Positions 26,901 through 34,802 of a stretch of DNA of 64,000 nt are shown piece after piece (position 1 is the stretch's first letter; each line of letters begins with the position of its first letter). The translations under genes and the position numbers were made by a program. The notes under the pieces were generated by a model. The model was not told where the DNA came from, ran no database searches, and saw nothing but the letters and a program-made list of their open reading frames with translations. Location: positions 1 through 64,000 of the forward strand of contig CALUKI010000010.1 in the NCBI GenBank assembly GCA_944321175.1. The letters run 5' to 3'. Origin of the DNA: an uncultured Alistipes sp. (GTDB lineage Bacteria > Bacteroidota > Bacteroidia > Bacteroidales > Rikenellaceae).

Positions 26901-27071
26901 GGCGGCATTCGCACCCGCATAGGTCGTTATGACCGAGATCTGCGGGATTTCGATGTCCGGATATTGATCGACGGCGAGATTGCTCAGTGAGAAGAGGCCG
27001 AACACGATGACGCCGACAAAGATCAGAATGGTCGAAATGGGCTTTCGGACCGCTGTTTCATATATTTTCAT
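23952..27071 (-). CDS. RND-type (AcrB/MexB-like) efflux pump, HAE1 family
   Basis: The inner-membrane proton-driven pump of a tripartite drug efflux system. From MKIYETAVRKPISTILIFVG it is 1,039 residues, normal for HAE1 transporters, with twelve predicted helices in two halves. The proton-relay aspartates appear in helix 4 (SIAIGMVVDDAIVVLENI), and the second half has PLALGTGEGSETWQPMGIAV and GIVTKNGIVLVDY. Start chosen at 27071 because the family begins there; the longer frame adds a polar tail. It is preceded by adaptor and TolC genes, giving a complete pump in one operon. Confidence 0.95.
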   Translation of the reverse strand: MKIYETAVRKPISTILIFVGVIVFGLFSLSNLAVDQYPDIEIPQISVITTYAGANAADIETNVTRVLEDNLNTVENLKKMTSKSSDNFSMITLEFEYGSDLTEAANDIRDAVSRTQSLLPDEVDYPTIFKFSSSMMPVMMLAITADESYPALDKILDDKLVNVLNRVDGVGAVSVTGAPEREVQVNVDPRKIEAYGLSIEQIGSIVAAENVNVPSGTIDIGNNTYNLKADGEFTDAGMQLGKVVLANAGGRKVLLCDVAEIRDTLEKATMDERVNGQRGVRVIIQKQSGANTVDIVHEIQKRLPAIEESLPSDVDIELIFEGSQEITDAINSLSETILYAFIFVVLVVMVFLGRWRATFIICLTIPVSLICSFIYLYAVGSTLNIISLSSLSIAIGMVVDDAIVVLENITTHIERGSKPKEAAIYATNEVWLSVIATTLVTVAVFLPLTMISGFAGIMFRELGWIVSIVVSVSTAAAISLTPMLSAYILHKEGGIHDYKGIGIVYKPIDRALAWLDNAYARALRGVLAHRRWTLGTVGALFVASLFLLTQVPTEFFPPSDNGRIEAVVKLPQNVSVEYTARVARRIDSILYEKYPEVILVSASAGASSADNAFSAMQTTGSHIINYNLRLPRSSERERSIYVISDLLRKDLDRIPEIEEYTVSPGGTGSMGGSSNVKIKVYGYDMNVTNDVANDLKDRIARIPGIRDANLSRDDLRPEYNVVFDRDRLAYYGLTSATASQAVRNRINGLDASKYREDGDEYDIVVRYGEPYRTRLEDVEEIVLYGSDGRPVKLKEVGEVREEFAAPSIERENRQRVIYVEASLGAGVALGEVVTAINGLLRDYAVPAGVDLELGGTVEDQGDAFGDLLTLLALIVILVYIVMATQFESLVYPFLIMFTIPLAFTGVFLALWGTGTPLSLIALIGAIMLVGIVTKNGIVLVDYTNLLVERGASLFDAVVAGGKSRLRPVLMTSFTTILGMLPLALGTGEGSETWQPMGIAVIGGLTFSTLLTLLVVPVLYSVFVNRRIRKTLPGQAEPLV

Positions 27072-27102
27072 CTTCGAATCGTCCTTTGTTTTATCTGCAC
27101 TG

Positions 27103-28113
27103 TCACTCCACGACATCGACCTCCAGCCCGTCGTCCAGCCGCGACAGGGAGGTCACGGCAACGGCTTCGCCGGCTTCGACTCCCGAAAGAATATCCACTT
27201 CGCTGCCGATCTGCCGGCCGACCTTCACGCTGCGGCGTTCGGCCCTGCCCTCCTTGATGACATAGACGTATCGTTCGGATGAGCCGACCTGTTTCTGCAC
27301 GGCCACATCGGGCACCATGACACCGGTTTTGTCTCCCATGTTGAACGTCGAGCGGGCGAACATGCCCGGGCGCAGTCTTTCATTGCCGTTGGGTACCGTG
27401 ACTTCGACCGTAAAGGTCCGTGTCGAAGCATCGAGCGCCGGATAGATCAACGAGACCTTTCCGGCAAACACCTCGTCGGGGAAGATGTCGGTGCGGATCT
27501 CGACCGGCATGCCGAGTTTGACCTGAGGATAATACTGCTCCTGTATGTTGGCGATGATCTTCAGGGGATTGATCTGCATGACATGCAGAATCGGCGTATT
27601 GGCGAAGAGGTTTCCGGGCTCGTAGTTCCGGGCGGTCACGACCCCCGTGATCGGCGACCGCATCTCGATATTCTTCCTGAGGTTGTCCAGCACCTCCTTC
27701 TGTACATCGACCGAGGCCTTTGCCTGCTGCAGCTGCTGTGCCGAGATGCCGCCGGCCTCATAAACCGGAGCCAGACGGTTGTAGTCGTCCAGTACGGTCT
27801 GGTACTGCACGGCCTGCTGGTTGTATTGCGTCGGATCGAGCGTCACGAGCAGATCGCCCTTTTTCACGCGCGAGCCGACATCCACCAGAATCCGGTCGAT
27901 ATGGACGCCCGATGCCGCCGGCGTAATGTCGTTTTCACGGTAGGGCTCGATTTCGGAAGTATAAGTCTCATTCTGTTCGATGGTGCGCTCTTCGGCGACA
28001 GCCGTCTTTGCGAGCACTTTCTGCTCCTCGACAGCCTGCCCTGCCTGTTTGTTCCCGCCGGCACAGGATACGCATACCGCAGCGGCAACCGAGATTGCCA
28101 ATACTCTTTTCAT
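27103..28113 (-). CDS. efflux RND periplasmic adaptor subunit (membrane fusion lipoprotein)
   Basis: It bridges the RND pump and the TolC channel. The 336-residue protein has a lipoprotein signal (VCVSCAGGN, Cys17). A barrel-lipoyl segment follows, ITPAASGVHIDRILVDVGSR then VKKGDLLVTLD, with an alpha hairpin (about residues 105-145), a second half-lipoyl MRSPITGVVTARNYEPG, and the C-terminal beta-barrel region ending in GVEAGEAVAVTSLSRLDDG. It lies 31 bases before the pump gene and 15 bases after the TolC gene. Confidence 0.94.
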   Translation of the reverse strand: MKRVLAISVAAAVCVSCAGGNKQAGQAVEEQKVLAKTAVAEERTIEQNETYTSEIEPYRENDITPAASGVHIDRILVDVGSRVKKGDLLVTLDPTQYNQQAVQYQTVLDDYNRLAPVYEAGGISAQQLQQAKASVDVQKEVLDNLRKNIEMRSPITGVVTARNYEPGNLFANTPILHVMQINPLKIIANIQEQYYPQVKLGMPVEIRTDIFPDEVFAGKVSLIYPALDASTRTFTVEVTVPNGNERLRPGMFARSTFNMGDKTGVMVPDVAVQKQVGSSERYVYVIKEGRAERRSVKVGRQIGSEVDILSGVEAGEAVAVTSLSRLDDGLEVDVVE

Positions 28114-28128
28114 CTTGTTGTCTGTTTT

Positions 28129-29520
28129 TTACGGTTTCACCTTTTCATTCCGTTCCGGCTCCTTTCCCACGATCTGATCGTAGTCGGCCTGAGCCGAGAG
28201 GTAGTCATAGATCGCCTGCGAATAGTTCAGATGAGCCTGCGTACGATTCAGCTGTGCGGTATTGAGTTCGAGAATCGTGCCCGCACCTGCACGGAAGCGG
28301 GTGTCGGAGATCCGATAGGCCTTGTCGGCCTGTTCCATCGTCTTGGCCTGTGCAAGCATTGTTTCACGCGCGGTCAGGAGGTTGTTGATGGCCGACTGCA
28401 CGGCTACGGCCGTCTGCCGCCGCGCATAGTCACGCTGCAGATCGAGCTGCACGAGCCGGTTCCGCACTTCGCGGGCCTTGTAAGAGTTGGTCAAGCCCGA
28501 AAAGATCGGGATGGAGATCTGCAAGCCCACCGTAATCGGATGTGTCCAATAGTATTTGCTGCTGTTCAGAGCCGCAACGGCCTCGCCGGTACCCGATTCC
28601 GCACCGCCCTGCATCATCTGCCGGAAATCCTCCATGTCATTTCCGGTAATCGTCGCCGAACCGAAAGCCGCGATTGTCGGGATACGGGCGGCATTGGCCG
28701 CCTTGAGCTGGTAATGCAGCACCTCGGCCTGAATGTCCAGTGCACGGAGGTCACTGTTCTGCGACACATCGGTCGAGAGCGGTTCGCCGTCGGTCAGGAC
28801 AAGATCGCGCAGCGCATCGAGATTCCCCACCGGTTCGACCGCCACCGTCTCCGGAATCGAGAGATACATCTTGAGCTGCAGTTCGGCCAGATCGATCGAA
28901 TTTTTCGTTTGGGTGATCGTCGGCAGCAGGTTGCTCAGCTCGACCCGTGCGGTGAGGTAGTCGTACTCCGAGGCCAGGCCCTGTTCGTATTTCATCTTCG
29001 TATCATCGACGGTTTGCTGGATCGTGCGGCGCGACTCTTCGAGTGTTGCGAGCGACTGCCGGGCAAGCAGAATATTGTAAAACGCCTTCTTCACCTCGGC
29101 CACGAGCGTCAAACGCGACGAGCGTGCCGACTCTACGGCTGCGGCCATCTGCGTACGGTTGAGCTTGAGCGTGCGATAGACCGCCGGCGCGAACAACGGC
29201 ACCGAAAGGTTGGCCGTCGCCGTATAGGTATTGTCGGCGCCGAACGAGATACCGCCCCGCATGGTCGATTTCACGATGGAGCGCTGGTAGGTTCCTTCGG
29301 CCGAGAGTTGCGGCAGCAGGCTGCCGCGCGTCTGCATCCGCACATAATCGCAACGCTCCACCTCCAGATCGGCGATCCGGACGGTCGGATTCTCGCTCAA
29401 AGCCATCTGCACGGCCTCGTCCAGCGTCAGACGAAGTTGTGCCGACACGCTCCCGACCGCAAGAAGGCCGGCAGCGATCAACGACAGCCGGAGTTTCAGA
29501 TTTCCCATATTTCGCATCAA
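28129..29520 (-). CDS. TolC-family outer membrane efflux protein
   Basis: The outer-membrane channel of the tripartite pump. The 463-residue protein has a signal peptide (SLIAAGLLAVGSVSAQ) and two outer-membrane-efflux repeats rich in long helices. Recognisable parts are LTLDEAVQMALSENPTVRIADLEVER at the start and RFRAGAGTILELNTAQLNRTQAHLNYSQAIYDYLSAQADYDQIVG near the end. Its ATG overlaps the stop of the tetR gene (ATGA-type, 4 bases), so repressor and pump are translated from one message. Confidence 0.93.
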   Translation of the reverse strand: MMRNMGNLKLRLSLIAAGLLAVGSVSAQLRLTLDEAVQMALSENPTVRIADLEVERCDYVRMQTRGSLLPQLSAEGTYQRSIVKSTMRGGISFGADNTYTATANLSVPLFAPAVYRTLKLNRTQMAAAVESARSSRLTLVAEVKKAFYNILLARQSLATLEESRRTIQQTVDDTKMKYEQGLASEYDYLTARVELSNLLPTITQTKNSIDLAELQLKMYLSIPETVAVEPVGNLDALRDLVLTDGEPLSTDVSQNSDLRALDIQAEVLHYQLKAANAARIPTIAAFGSATITGNDMEDFRQMMQGGAESGTGEAVAALNSSKYYWTHPITVGLQISIPIFSGLTNSYKAREVRNRLVQLDLQRDYARRQTAVAVQSAINNLLTARETMLAQAKTMEQADKAYRISDTRFRAGAGTILELNTAQLNRTQAHLNYSQAIYDYLSAQADYDQIVGKEPERNEKVKP

Positions 29521-30134
29521 TGTTTGTTTTGTTGTTTTTCAAGGAAGTCGTCGATAAACCGCATTCCCTTTTCCGTTGCTGTTCCGCGCAGGAAATTGAC
29601 GACCAAAAAGATCAGCGCATCGTGCGTGGTTTTGTTGTGCGACAGCAGCACGTCTTTTCGTACGACGAGTCCCTCGACCGAATAGCGCAGCATTTCGATG
29701 GCGAGGTCGAAATCGACGATCCGCAGGAAGAACCCCTCCTCGACACCTTTGCGCAGAGCGACCTTGAACTTGCCGAAGCCGTCTCTGCAACGATGTTCCG
29801 CCGCGATCCGTTCATACACTCTCGGATAGAAACGCTGAAGGTCGTTCCGCATCCGGTGGTTGACCTCCGTAAAGTTCATCACCTCGCTGAAGACGCGAAG
29901 CATTGCTTCCAGGACGTTCTGTGCCCCTGCCGCCAGTTCCGCGTATTTTCGGTCCTGCTTCGCGACAAAAAAACTCAGAGACTGATAAATGAGTTCCTCC
30001 TTGTCTGCGAACTGTTCGTAGAGGGTACGTTTCGACACACCGATCTGACGGGCTATATCGTCCATACGCACCGCCTTGATGCCCTGCTCGACAAACATTT
30101 GTGCTGCCGCAGCGACCATCTCTTCACGTTTCAT
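29517..30134 (-). CDS. TetR-family repressor of the efflux operon
   Basis: The 205-residue protein has an N-terminal TetR helix-turn-helix (KREEMVAAAAQMFVEQGIKA, then MDDIARQIGVSKRTLYEQF at about residues 24-42). An all-helical ligand-binding domain follows, ending in a lysine- and glutamine-rich tail. It is the first gene of the operon that encodes the pump, so it almost certainly controls its own message and that of the TolC, adaptor and RND genes. A tandem 19-bp repeat downstream of the promoter is its likely binding site. The inducer cannot be predicted. Confidence 0.93.
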   Translation of the reverse strand: MKREEMVAAAAQMFVEQGIKAVRMDDIARQIGVSKRTLYEQFADKEELIYQSLSFFVAKQDRKYAELAAGAQNVLEAMLRVFSEVMNFTEVNHRMRNDLQRFYPRVYERIAAEHRCRDGFGKFKVALRKGVEEGFFLRIVDFDLAIEMLRYSVEGLVVRKDVLLSHNKTTHDALIFLVVNFLRGTATEKGMRFIDDFLEKQQNKH

Positions 30135-30214
30135 CTCTCTGCATGTTAGGGTTCAGCCTGTTCCGCATCGGCAAAACCGGCATCTGCGCCGGATCCCGAC
30201 AGCGGCCGCCGGCC

Positions 30215-30252
30215 GCCGCTCTCTGGAAATTTCGCCGCTCTCTGGAAGTTTC
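30215..30252. promoter_or_regulatory. tandem 19-bp repeat, candidate TetR operator
   Basis: GCCGCTCTCTGGAAATTTC (30215-30233) is followed directly by GCCGCTCTCTGGAAGTTTC (30234-30252), with one difference. Relative to the predicted start near 30261 the pair covers about +9 to +46 of the tetR message. The first unit contains the palindrome GAAATTTC. Confidence 0.5.
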
Positions 30253-30264
30253 GGAGAACAGAGA

Positions 30265-30295
30265 CAAAGATAGTCAGGAAAACCCGGAAAACAAA
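30265..30295 (-). promoter_or_regulatory. promoter of the tetR-tolC-adaptor-RND operon
   Basis: On the minus strand TTTG (30295-30292), 19 bases, then TATCTTTG (30272-30265), a complete match to the Bacteroidetes consensus. It gives a leader of about 125 bases that contains the tandem repeat. Confidence 0.75.
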
Positions 30296-30299
30296 AAAA

Positions 30300-30668
30300 G
30301 TTTCCATCATTCAAAAAAGAGGAGTTCTTTGTGCGCCACCCGATTGCGGGAATGGCCCGAAGCCAGACAAGATCGCCGACAGGCACGTCAGACAGGAGGG
30401 CGTCGGGCGTGCGGAAAGACGGAAGGGAGCGATGCCGGCGGAAAAGGGAAGAGGGAAACGAAGCGCGTAACGAGCGAAAACAAAAGAGACGGAAACGGGC
30501 GTCGGAAAGGCTGAAATCACGGAAACAAATCCGGAAAAGGCGGGAAGAGAGGCCTTTGAAGCGGGCAAGGCAATAAAATCCCGAAGGGCAGCGGCAGAAG
30601 GAGAAAAACGAAAAGTTCAACGAAGGAGCGGCTCGTCCGCGAGACAATCGATCGCTGCGGCTGTCGGG
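30300..30668. other. purine-rich intergenic stretch, no gene seen
   Basis: The plus strand is strongly enriched in A and G (for example GGAAAAGGCGGGAAGAGAGG) for about 300 bases. Open frames here have no protein-like character. No structured RNA was recognised. Confidence 0.5.
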
Positions 30669-31322
30669 TCAGGAATCCGAACATTCGTTTTGCCGGGATT
30701 CCTCGTCATAGAGACGGTCGAAATCGGCCCGCAACAGCGCCTCATCGGCAATACGGCTTCTCAAGGCTTCAAGGCGGGGGACATTCCCCGATTCGGGCAG
30801 CCAGAGCCGCAAATATCCTCCTGCGGCGTATTTTTTGCGCAAATGGGCGACAAAACGCGCATATTGTCCTTCACGGTCGAGCTGCGGCTCGTGTTGCAGG
30901 CCGTACTGGACAGTCCGCCGAAGCGTCGTATCGCAATCGATCACCCGATCCGCCTCGGCGACAATACGTCCATAAATCGAACGGGGCGGAGCACCCGCCG
31001 AAGCGCGGTGATCTTCCACCGCATCGGCGATCATTGCGATCTCCTGTTCCGAGAACCAGCGGGGCAGATTCCGGTCGTCGCGGACGATCCGGGCCGAAAC
31101 CTCATGGTGGCGCTCCCTTCCTGCAACCAACCCGGTATCGTGATAGGCGGCAACGGCATAGACCACGTTGCAATCCACGTCGTAGTATTGTGCCAGACGC
31201 AGGCTCTCGCCGATAACCGTCCGCGCATGGTCAGTTTGATGGGCCTTGTCGAACGTTTCGTATCGGGGCAGAATCTCCGTTTCAATATAACGGATCAATG
31301 TTTCATCGACGGGCTGTTTCAT
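30669..31322 (-). CDS. HD-domain phosphohydrolase
   Basis: The 217-residue protein starts MKQPVDETLIRYIETEILPR and contains an HD domain. The metal ligands are in AHQTDHARTV (His28, His32), AVAAYHDTG (His61-Asp62) and the later VEDHRAS and EADRV aspartates. This resembles the YedJ/uncharacterised HD hydrolase branch rather than cyclic-di-GMP HD-GYP or RelA/SpoT proteins. The ATG at 31322 is chosen because the longer frame upstream has no homology. No operon partner; it ends in the purine-rich intergenic stretch. Confidence 0.85.
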   Translation of the reverse strand: MKQPVDETLIRYIETEILPRYETFDKAHQTDHARTVIGESLRLAQYYDVDCNVVYAVAAYHDTGLVAGRERHHEVSARIVRDDRNLPRWFSEQEIAMIADAVEDHRASAGAPPRSIYGRIVAEADRVIDCDTTLRRTVQYGLQHEPQLDREGQYARFVAHLRKKYAAGGYLRLWLPESGNVPRLEALRSRIADEALLRADFDRLYDEESRQNECSDS

Positions 31323-31473
31323 GTAGCAAAGATACGGAAAGTCGAGCGCAGAAGCAAACAATAGTTTGATTCTGCCGAGACGGAGTATCCAAGGCGGAGC
31401 CAAAGTACGGAAAGCCGGGCACAGAGACAAATGAAATGGCAGGGCGCAAAATCTTCGATGCCGCACATAAAAT

Positions 31474-31501
31474 AAAAAAACCGCCCCGGCAACCGGAGCG
31501 G
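31474..31501 (-). terminator. intrinsic terminator of the DUF805 pair
   Basis: CCGCCCC (31481-31487) pairs with GGAGCGG (31495-31501) including one G-T pair. On the minus strand it is followed by TTTTTTT (complement of 31474-31480). Confidence 0.8.
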
Positions 31502-31524
31502 CCTGTCGTCAGAATCAATCTGAT

Positions 31525-32115
31525 CTATTCCTTTTTCTCGGACGCTTCGTCCGCCTGTTTCTCGGCAGGCGCCTCAACCGTTTTTACCGGTTCCGCAGCC
31601 GGCTGAGCCGCTGTCTCACCCATCACGCCCTGCGCACCTGCAACCGCAGCGACCTCCTTGGGATTGGGGCCATAGGCGTTGTCTCCGGGCTGCGAGTCAA
31701 GGCACATCCATACAAGCATCCAAATAGCGGCGATAAGGATCGCTACAAATCCCACAAAAATCAGAACCATTCCGGTTGAGCTGCCCGCTATACTCATTGC
31801 CAATCCAATAACCGCAAGGATGGTGCAAACAAGTGTCAAACCATAATAGCCGGCCACCCACCATCCGCTGCGCCCGATATCATGCAAGCGTCGCACAATA
31901 ACGGCCAGCGAAGGCAGGAACACAAAGAGTCCGAATAACGAAGACAAATACCCCATCTTTCCGGGAATGATGTACGCGTTAAAGAATATCGCATCGAAAA
32001 TCGAGAGGATAACCGAAAAGATAAGATTGAACAGAATGAACATCCAATACTCCTTGCGGCGTGCACGGCCTTCGAATGTCACATAGTTTTTAATGCACTT
32101 GAGCCACCAATTCAT
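31525..32115 (-). CDS. DUF805 membrane protein (copy 2)
   Basis: The 196-residue protein starts MNWWLKCIKNYVTFEGRARR. It has the DUF805 pattern F-x-G-R-A-R-R-x-E-Y-W, about four transmembrane helices, and the internal VRRLHDIGRSGWWV. The region after the last helix carries QPGDNAYGPNPKE, typical of the family, then an acidic, lysine-rich tail (about residues 150-196). It lies 27 bases after a paralogue, so the pair is a local duplication. DUF805 function is unknown. Confidence 0.9.
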   Translation of the reverse strand: MNWWLKCIKNYVTFEGRARRKEYWMFILFNLIFSVILSIFDAIFFNAYIIPGKMGYLSSLFGLFVFLPSLAVIVRRLHDIGRSGWWVAGYYGLTLVCTILAVIGLAMSIAGSSTGMVLIFVGFVAILIAAIWMLVWMCLDSQPGDNAYGPNPKEVAAVAGAQGVMGETAAQPAAEPVKTVEAPAEKQADEASEKKE

Positions 32116-32142
32116 AATTTTTGTTTTTTAATAGGTTAAAGA

Positions 32143-32697
32143 TCATTCATCGTCCGGATGTTCAGAGGATGTCACCGCCTTGGGATTCGGCCCATACCGG
32201 TTCTCCTTGGGATCCGAATCGATGCACATGACCAGCAGTCCGAGCAGATTCAAAGCCACAAGTGCAAAAGCCAGCGGCCGGGTCGAGACCCACATTGCCG
32301 CAAGAGAAAGGCCCTGCGAGTCCGACATCTCCTCACTTATTGCTCCCAACTCAATAATATTGCCGAATATGGCATACATGCACAGCGCATAGAGCGCATA
32401 ATAGCCGATCAGCCATTTCGAACTCCACCCTATGTCATGCAAACGCCGTGCACGCACGGCAAGACCGGGCAAAAGAGTTCCATAAATCAGGCCGATCGAC
32501 AAGAACAGCCATACGATGGCAACAATGGCCCAACCGAAAGACTTACTCTGAAAAGCCATCCAACCGATGCCGACAGTTGCACCATAGGACAAGATTACCA
32601 ACAAGGTGTTCACCGCCATGAAACACCAGAACTCGCGCCGCCGCGCCCGGCCGCGAAAATTCACATAATTGCGCATGCACACGAGCCACCATTTCAT
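32143..32697 (-). CDS. DUF805 membrane protein (copy 1)
   Basis: The 184-residue paralogue starts MKWWLVCMRNYVNFRGRARR and shows the same F-x-G-R-A-R-R-x-E-F-W motif, four predicted helices, ARRLHDIGWSSKW and DPKENRYGPNPKAV. It has a short acidic tail and lacks the long C-terminal extension of copy 2. A -7 promoter box lies 33 bases upstream, so this copy heads a two-gene unit that ends at the terminator at 31474-31501. Confidence 0.9.
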   Translation of the reverse strand: MKWWLVCMRNYVNFRGRARRREFWCFMAVNTLLVILSYGATVGIGWMAFQSKSFGWAIVAIVWLFLSIGLIYGTLLPGLAVRARRLHDIGWSSKWLIGYYALYALCMYAIFGNIIELGAISEEMSDSQGLSLAAMWVSTRPLAFALVALNLLGLLVMCIDSDPKENRYGPNPKAVTSSEHPDDE

Positions 32698-32729
32698 GTC
32701 AATCGAGGATTAGGAGCAGATCGATAAAA

Positions 32730-32737
32730 CAAATATA
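32730..32737 (-). promoter_or_regulatory. -7 box of the DUF805 pair
   Basis: On the minus strand TATATTTG matches TAnnTTTG. Start expected near 32726, about 29 bases before the first DUF805 gene. Confidence 0.55.
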
Positions 32738-32820
32738 CGCAAAATCGGGGAAAGAAAAAGTTTTTCGCCGAGAAAAATATGAAAAAGAGCACGATATACG
32801 GCATGGCATGAAGAAAAAGC

Positions 32821-32864
32821 AAAAAAAGTCCGGAGCGAAGGGAGTGATCCGCTTCGTTCCGGAC
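32821..32864 (-). terminator. intrinsic terminator of the POT transporter gene
   Basis: GTCCGGAGCGAAG (32828-32840) pairs with 32852-32864 over 13 positions with one G-T pair. On the minus strand the stem is followed by TTTTTTT. Confidence 0.85.
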
Positions 32865-32890
32865 GCAGCAAGGCTATTCGCGGTATGATG

Positions 32891-34426
32891 CTATGCGTTG
32901 GTCGTAGTAGCGTTTTCGAGTTTCTTCATCATCGCGAACATGAACACCGCCGAAAGCAGACAGAGGATGATGAAGACGGTCCACACAAGCCACAGGGGAA
33001 TGTTTCCCCAGAGGAAACCTCCGACCGCGACGAGCAGATTGCCGATGGCCGTAGCGACAAACCAACCGCCCATCATCATGCCCTTGTACTTGGGCGGCGC
33101 CACCTTCGATACGAACGAGATACCCATCGGCGAGAGGAGCAGTTCGGCAAAGGTCAGGACCAGATAGGTCGAGATAAGCCAGTTCGAGGAGACGAGCTGC
33201 AGCTCCTCTCCGGCATTTCTGGCCGCCTCCTGGGCATCAGGCGTGGGCAACCCGATAGAACCGATGGCCATGATGGCGAAACCTGCCGCCGCGACCATCA
33301 TGCCGTAGGCGATCTTACGCGGCGCCGAGGGCTCCTTGCCCTTCCGTGCCAGCAACGAGAAGATGGCCATCGACACCGGCGTGAGCGCCACTACATAGAA
33401 CGGATTGAACTGTTGGAAGATCGGAGCGGAAACAGCGATCGAACCGTTCAGACGCAGGTATTTGCAGCAGAGGACTCCGATTACCGCAGCCACAACCACA
33501 CCCGATATGATCCGACCCTTCTTCGTATCGGACTGAAAGAGCGAAAACAGCGCATATACGCCAATGACAACCAGCACAAGGTTCCATACGCTGAAGAGCA
33601 TGCTCTGGGCGCCTTCCGAGCTCTTGACGTTGAATTCGTCGGCAAAGTAGGTCAGCGTCAGTCCATTCTGATGGAAGGCCATCCAGAAGAAGATCACCAC
33701 GGCAAACACCAGGCAAAGAGCAATGATGCGCTGACGTGTTTCGGCAGGCGAGAGTTCCACCGCGGCGGCTTCTCCTTCGCTGCTCTTGATCTTTCCTCCC
33801 TCAACGTGACGGAACGAGGGGCGGAAAACATAATAAATCCCCATCGAGACGATGAGTGCCACGCACGCCACGGCAAACGAGAAATGATATGCGTCGTTGG
33901 GCGAAAAGCCGAGACTTGTCTCTGCCCACTGCTTGATCTCGACGGCGGCCGTCGGTGCGAAAAGAGCACCCACGTTAATGGCCATATAGAAGATCGAGAA
34001 GGCGGCATCGCGCTTCGAGGCATACTTCGGATCATCATAGAGGTTGCCGACCATCACCTGCAGATTGCCCTTGAAGAGGCCCGTACCGACACTGATGAAA
34101 AGCAGAGCCGCCAACATGCCGATCATGGCGATCGTATCGCTGCCGAGCGGAAGCGAGAGCAACAGGTAGCCGGCAAACATCACGAAGATACCGATGGTCA
34201 CCATTTTCCCGTAGCCGAACTTGTCAGCCATGATGCCGCCGATGAGCGGCATGAAATAGACCAGACCGAGAAACGTGCTGTAAATGGCTCCGGCCACACC
34301 GGCCTCCAGGCCGAAGTTGGCACGCAGGAAGAGCGCGAAGACGGCCAGCATGGTATAGTAGCCGAAGCGCTCGCCGGTATTGGCCAGCGCGAGGGCAAAC
34401 AAACCTTTGGGTTGTCCTTTGAACAT
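32891..34426 (-). CDS. POT/PTR-family oligopeptide:proton symporter
   Basis: The 511-residue polytopic protein belongs to the proton-dependent oligopeptide transporters: LANTGERFGYYTMLAVFALF in helix 1, then GLVYFMPLIGGIMADKFGYG, the PTR2 signature region FSIFYMAINVGALFAP, and NGLTLTYFADEF. Helix 1 normally has ExxERFxYY; here the first Glu is Asn (N-T-G-E-R-F-G-Y-Y), so proton coupling may differ. Many Bacteroidetes copies look like this in my recollection. It has its own promoter box and terminator. Substrate presumed di- or tripeptides. Confidence 0.9.
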   Translation of the reverse strand: MFKGQPKGLFALALANTGERFGYYTMLAVFALFLRANFGLEAGVAGAIYSTFLGLVYFMPLIGGIMADKFGYGKMVTIGIFVMFAGYLLLSLPLGSDTIAMIGMLAALLFISVGTGLFKGNLQVMVGNLYDDPKYASKRDAAFSIFYMAINVGALFAPTAAVEIKQWAETSLGFSPNDAYHFSFAVACVALIVSMGIYYVFRPSFRHVEGGKIKSSEGEAAAVELSPAETRQRIIALCLVFAVVIFFWMAFHQNGLTLTYFADEFNVKSSEGAQSMLFSVWNLVLVVIGVYALFSLFQSDTKKGRIISGVVVAAVIGVLCCKYLRLNGSIAVSAPIFQQFNPFYVVALTPVSMAIFSLLARKGKEPSAPRKIAYGMMVAAAGFAIMAIGSIGLPTPDAQEAARNAGEELQLVSSNWLISTYLVLTFAELLLSPMGISFVSKVAPPKYKGMMMGGWFVATAIGNLLVAVGGFLWGNIPLWLVWTVFIILCLLSAVFMFAMMKKLENATTTNA

Positions 34427-34479
34427 AGAGAAACGTGTTTTTTGAGGTTATGGAATTACATCTGAAAATTCACGGAGGA

Positions 34480-34487
34480 CAAATATA
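34480..34487 (-). promoter_or_regulatory. -7 box of the POT transporter gene
   Basis: On the minus strand TATATTTG matches TAnnTTTG. Start expected near 34476, leaving a leader of about 50 bases. Confidence 0.55.
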
Positions 34488-34763
34488 GCAAAAAAAACGA
34501 AGAAAAGGCCGTCTGTTGAAAAAAACCTGTCGCGAAGGGTTGCGAGGCGCAGGGAAGGGAGCCCGACATGCCGGCGAGGCGGCAAAAGAGCGGAACAAGG
34601 AGCGGCAGCCGTCCCGCCCCGCAGCGACCTGTCCTGCGGCGGGGCCCCGTTGCAAAGAGGAGGGAATACGGCAAACGAAAAGGGCGGTTCCGGAAGAAGA
34701 GGATGCGGGCGGGCGACGGATGAAAAAGTTGCGTCGGCAGGCCGGTTGTTCAATAAAATTCGT
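34488..34763. other. intergenic region between divergent transporter and glgB genes
   Basis: Purine-rich on the plus strand, with promoter boxes at both ends and no gene or RNA recognised. Confidence 0.45.
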
Positions 34764-34771
34764 TATATTTG
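34764..34771 (+). promoter_or_regulatory. -7 box of the glgB promoter
   Basis: TATATTTG matches TAnnTTTG. Start expected near 34775, about 28 bases before the glgB ATG. A TTG at 34746-34748 is closer than the usual spacing. Confidence 0.55.
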
Positions 34772-34802
34772 GAGTATCGTCATTCCGATTTTTGCAACGC
34801 CT

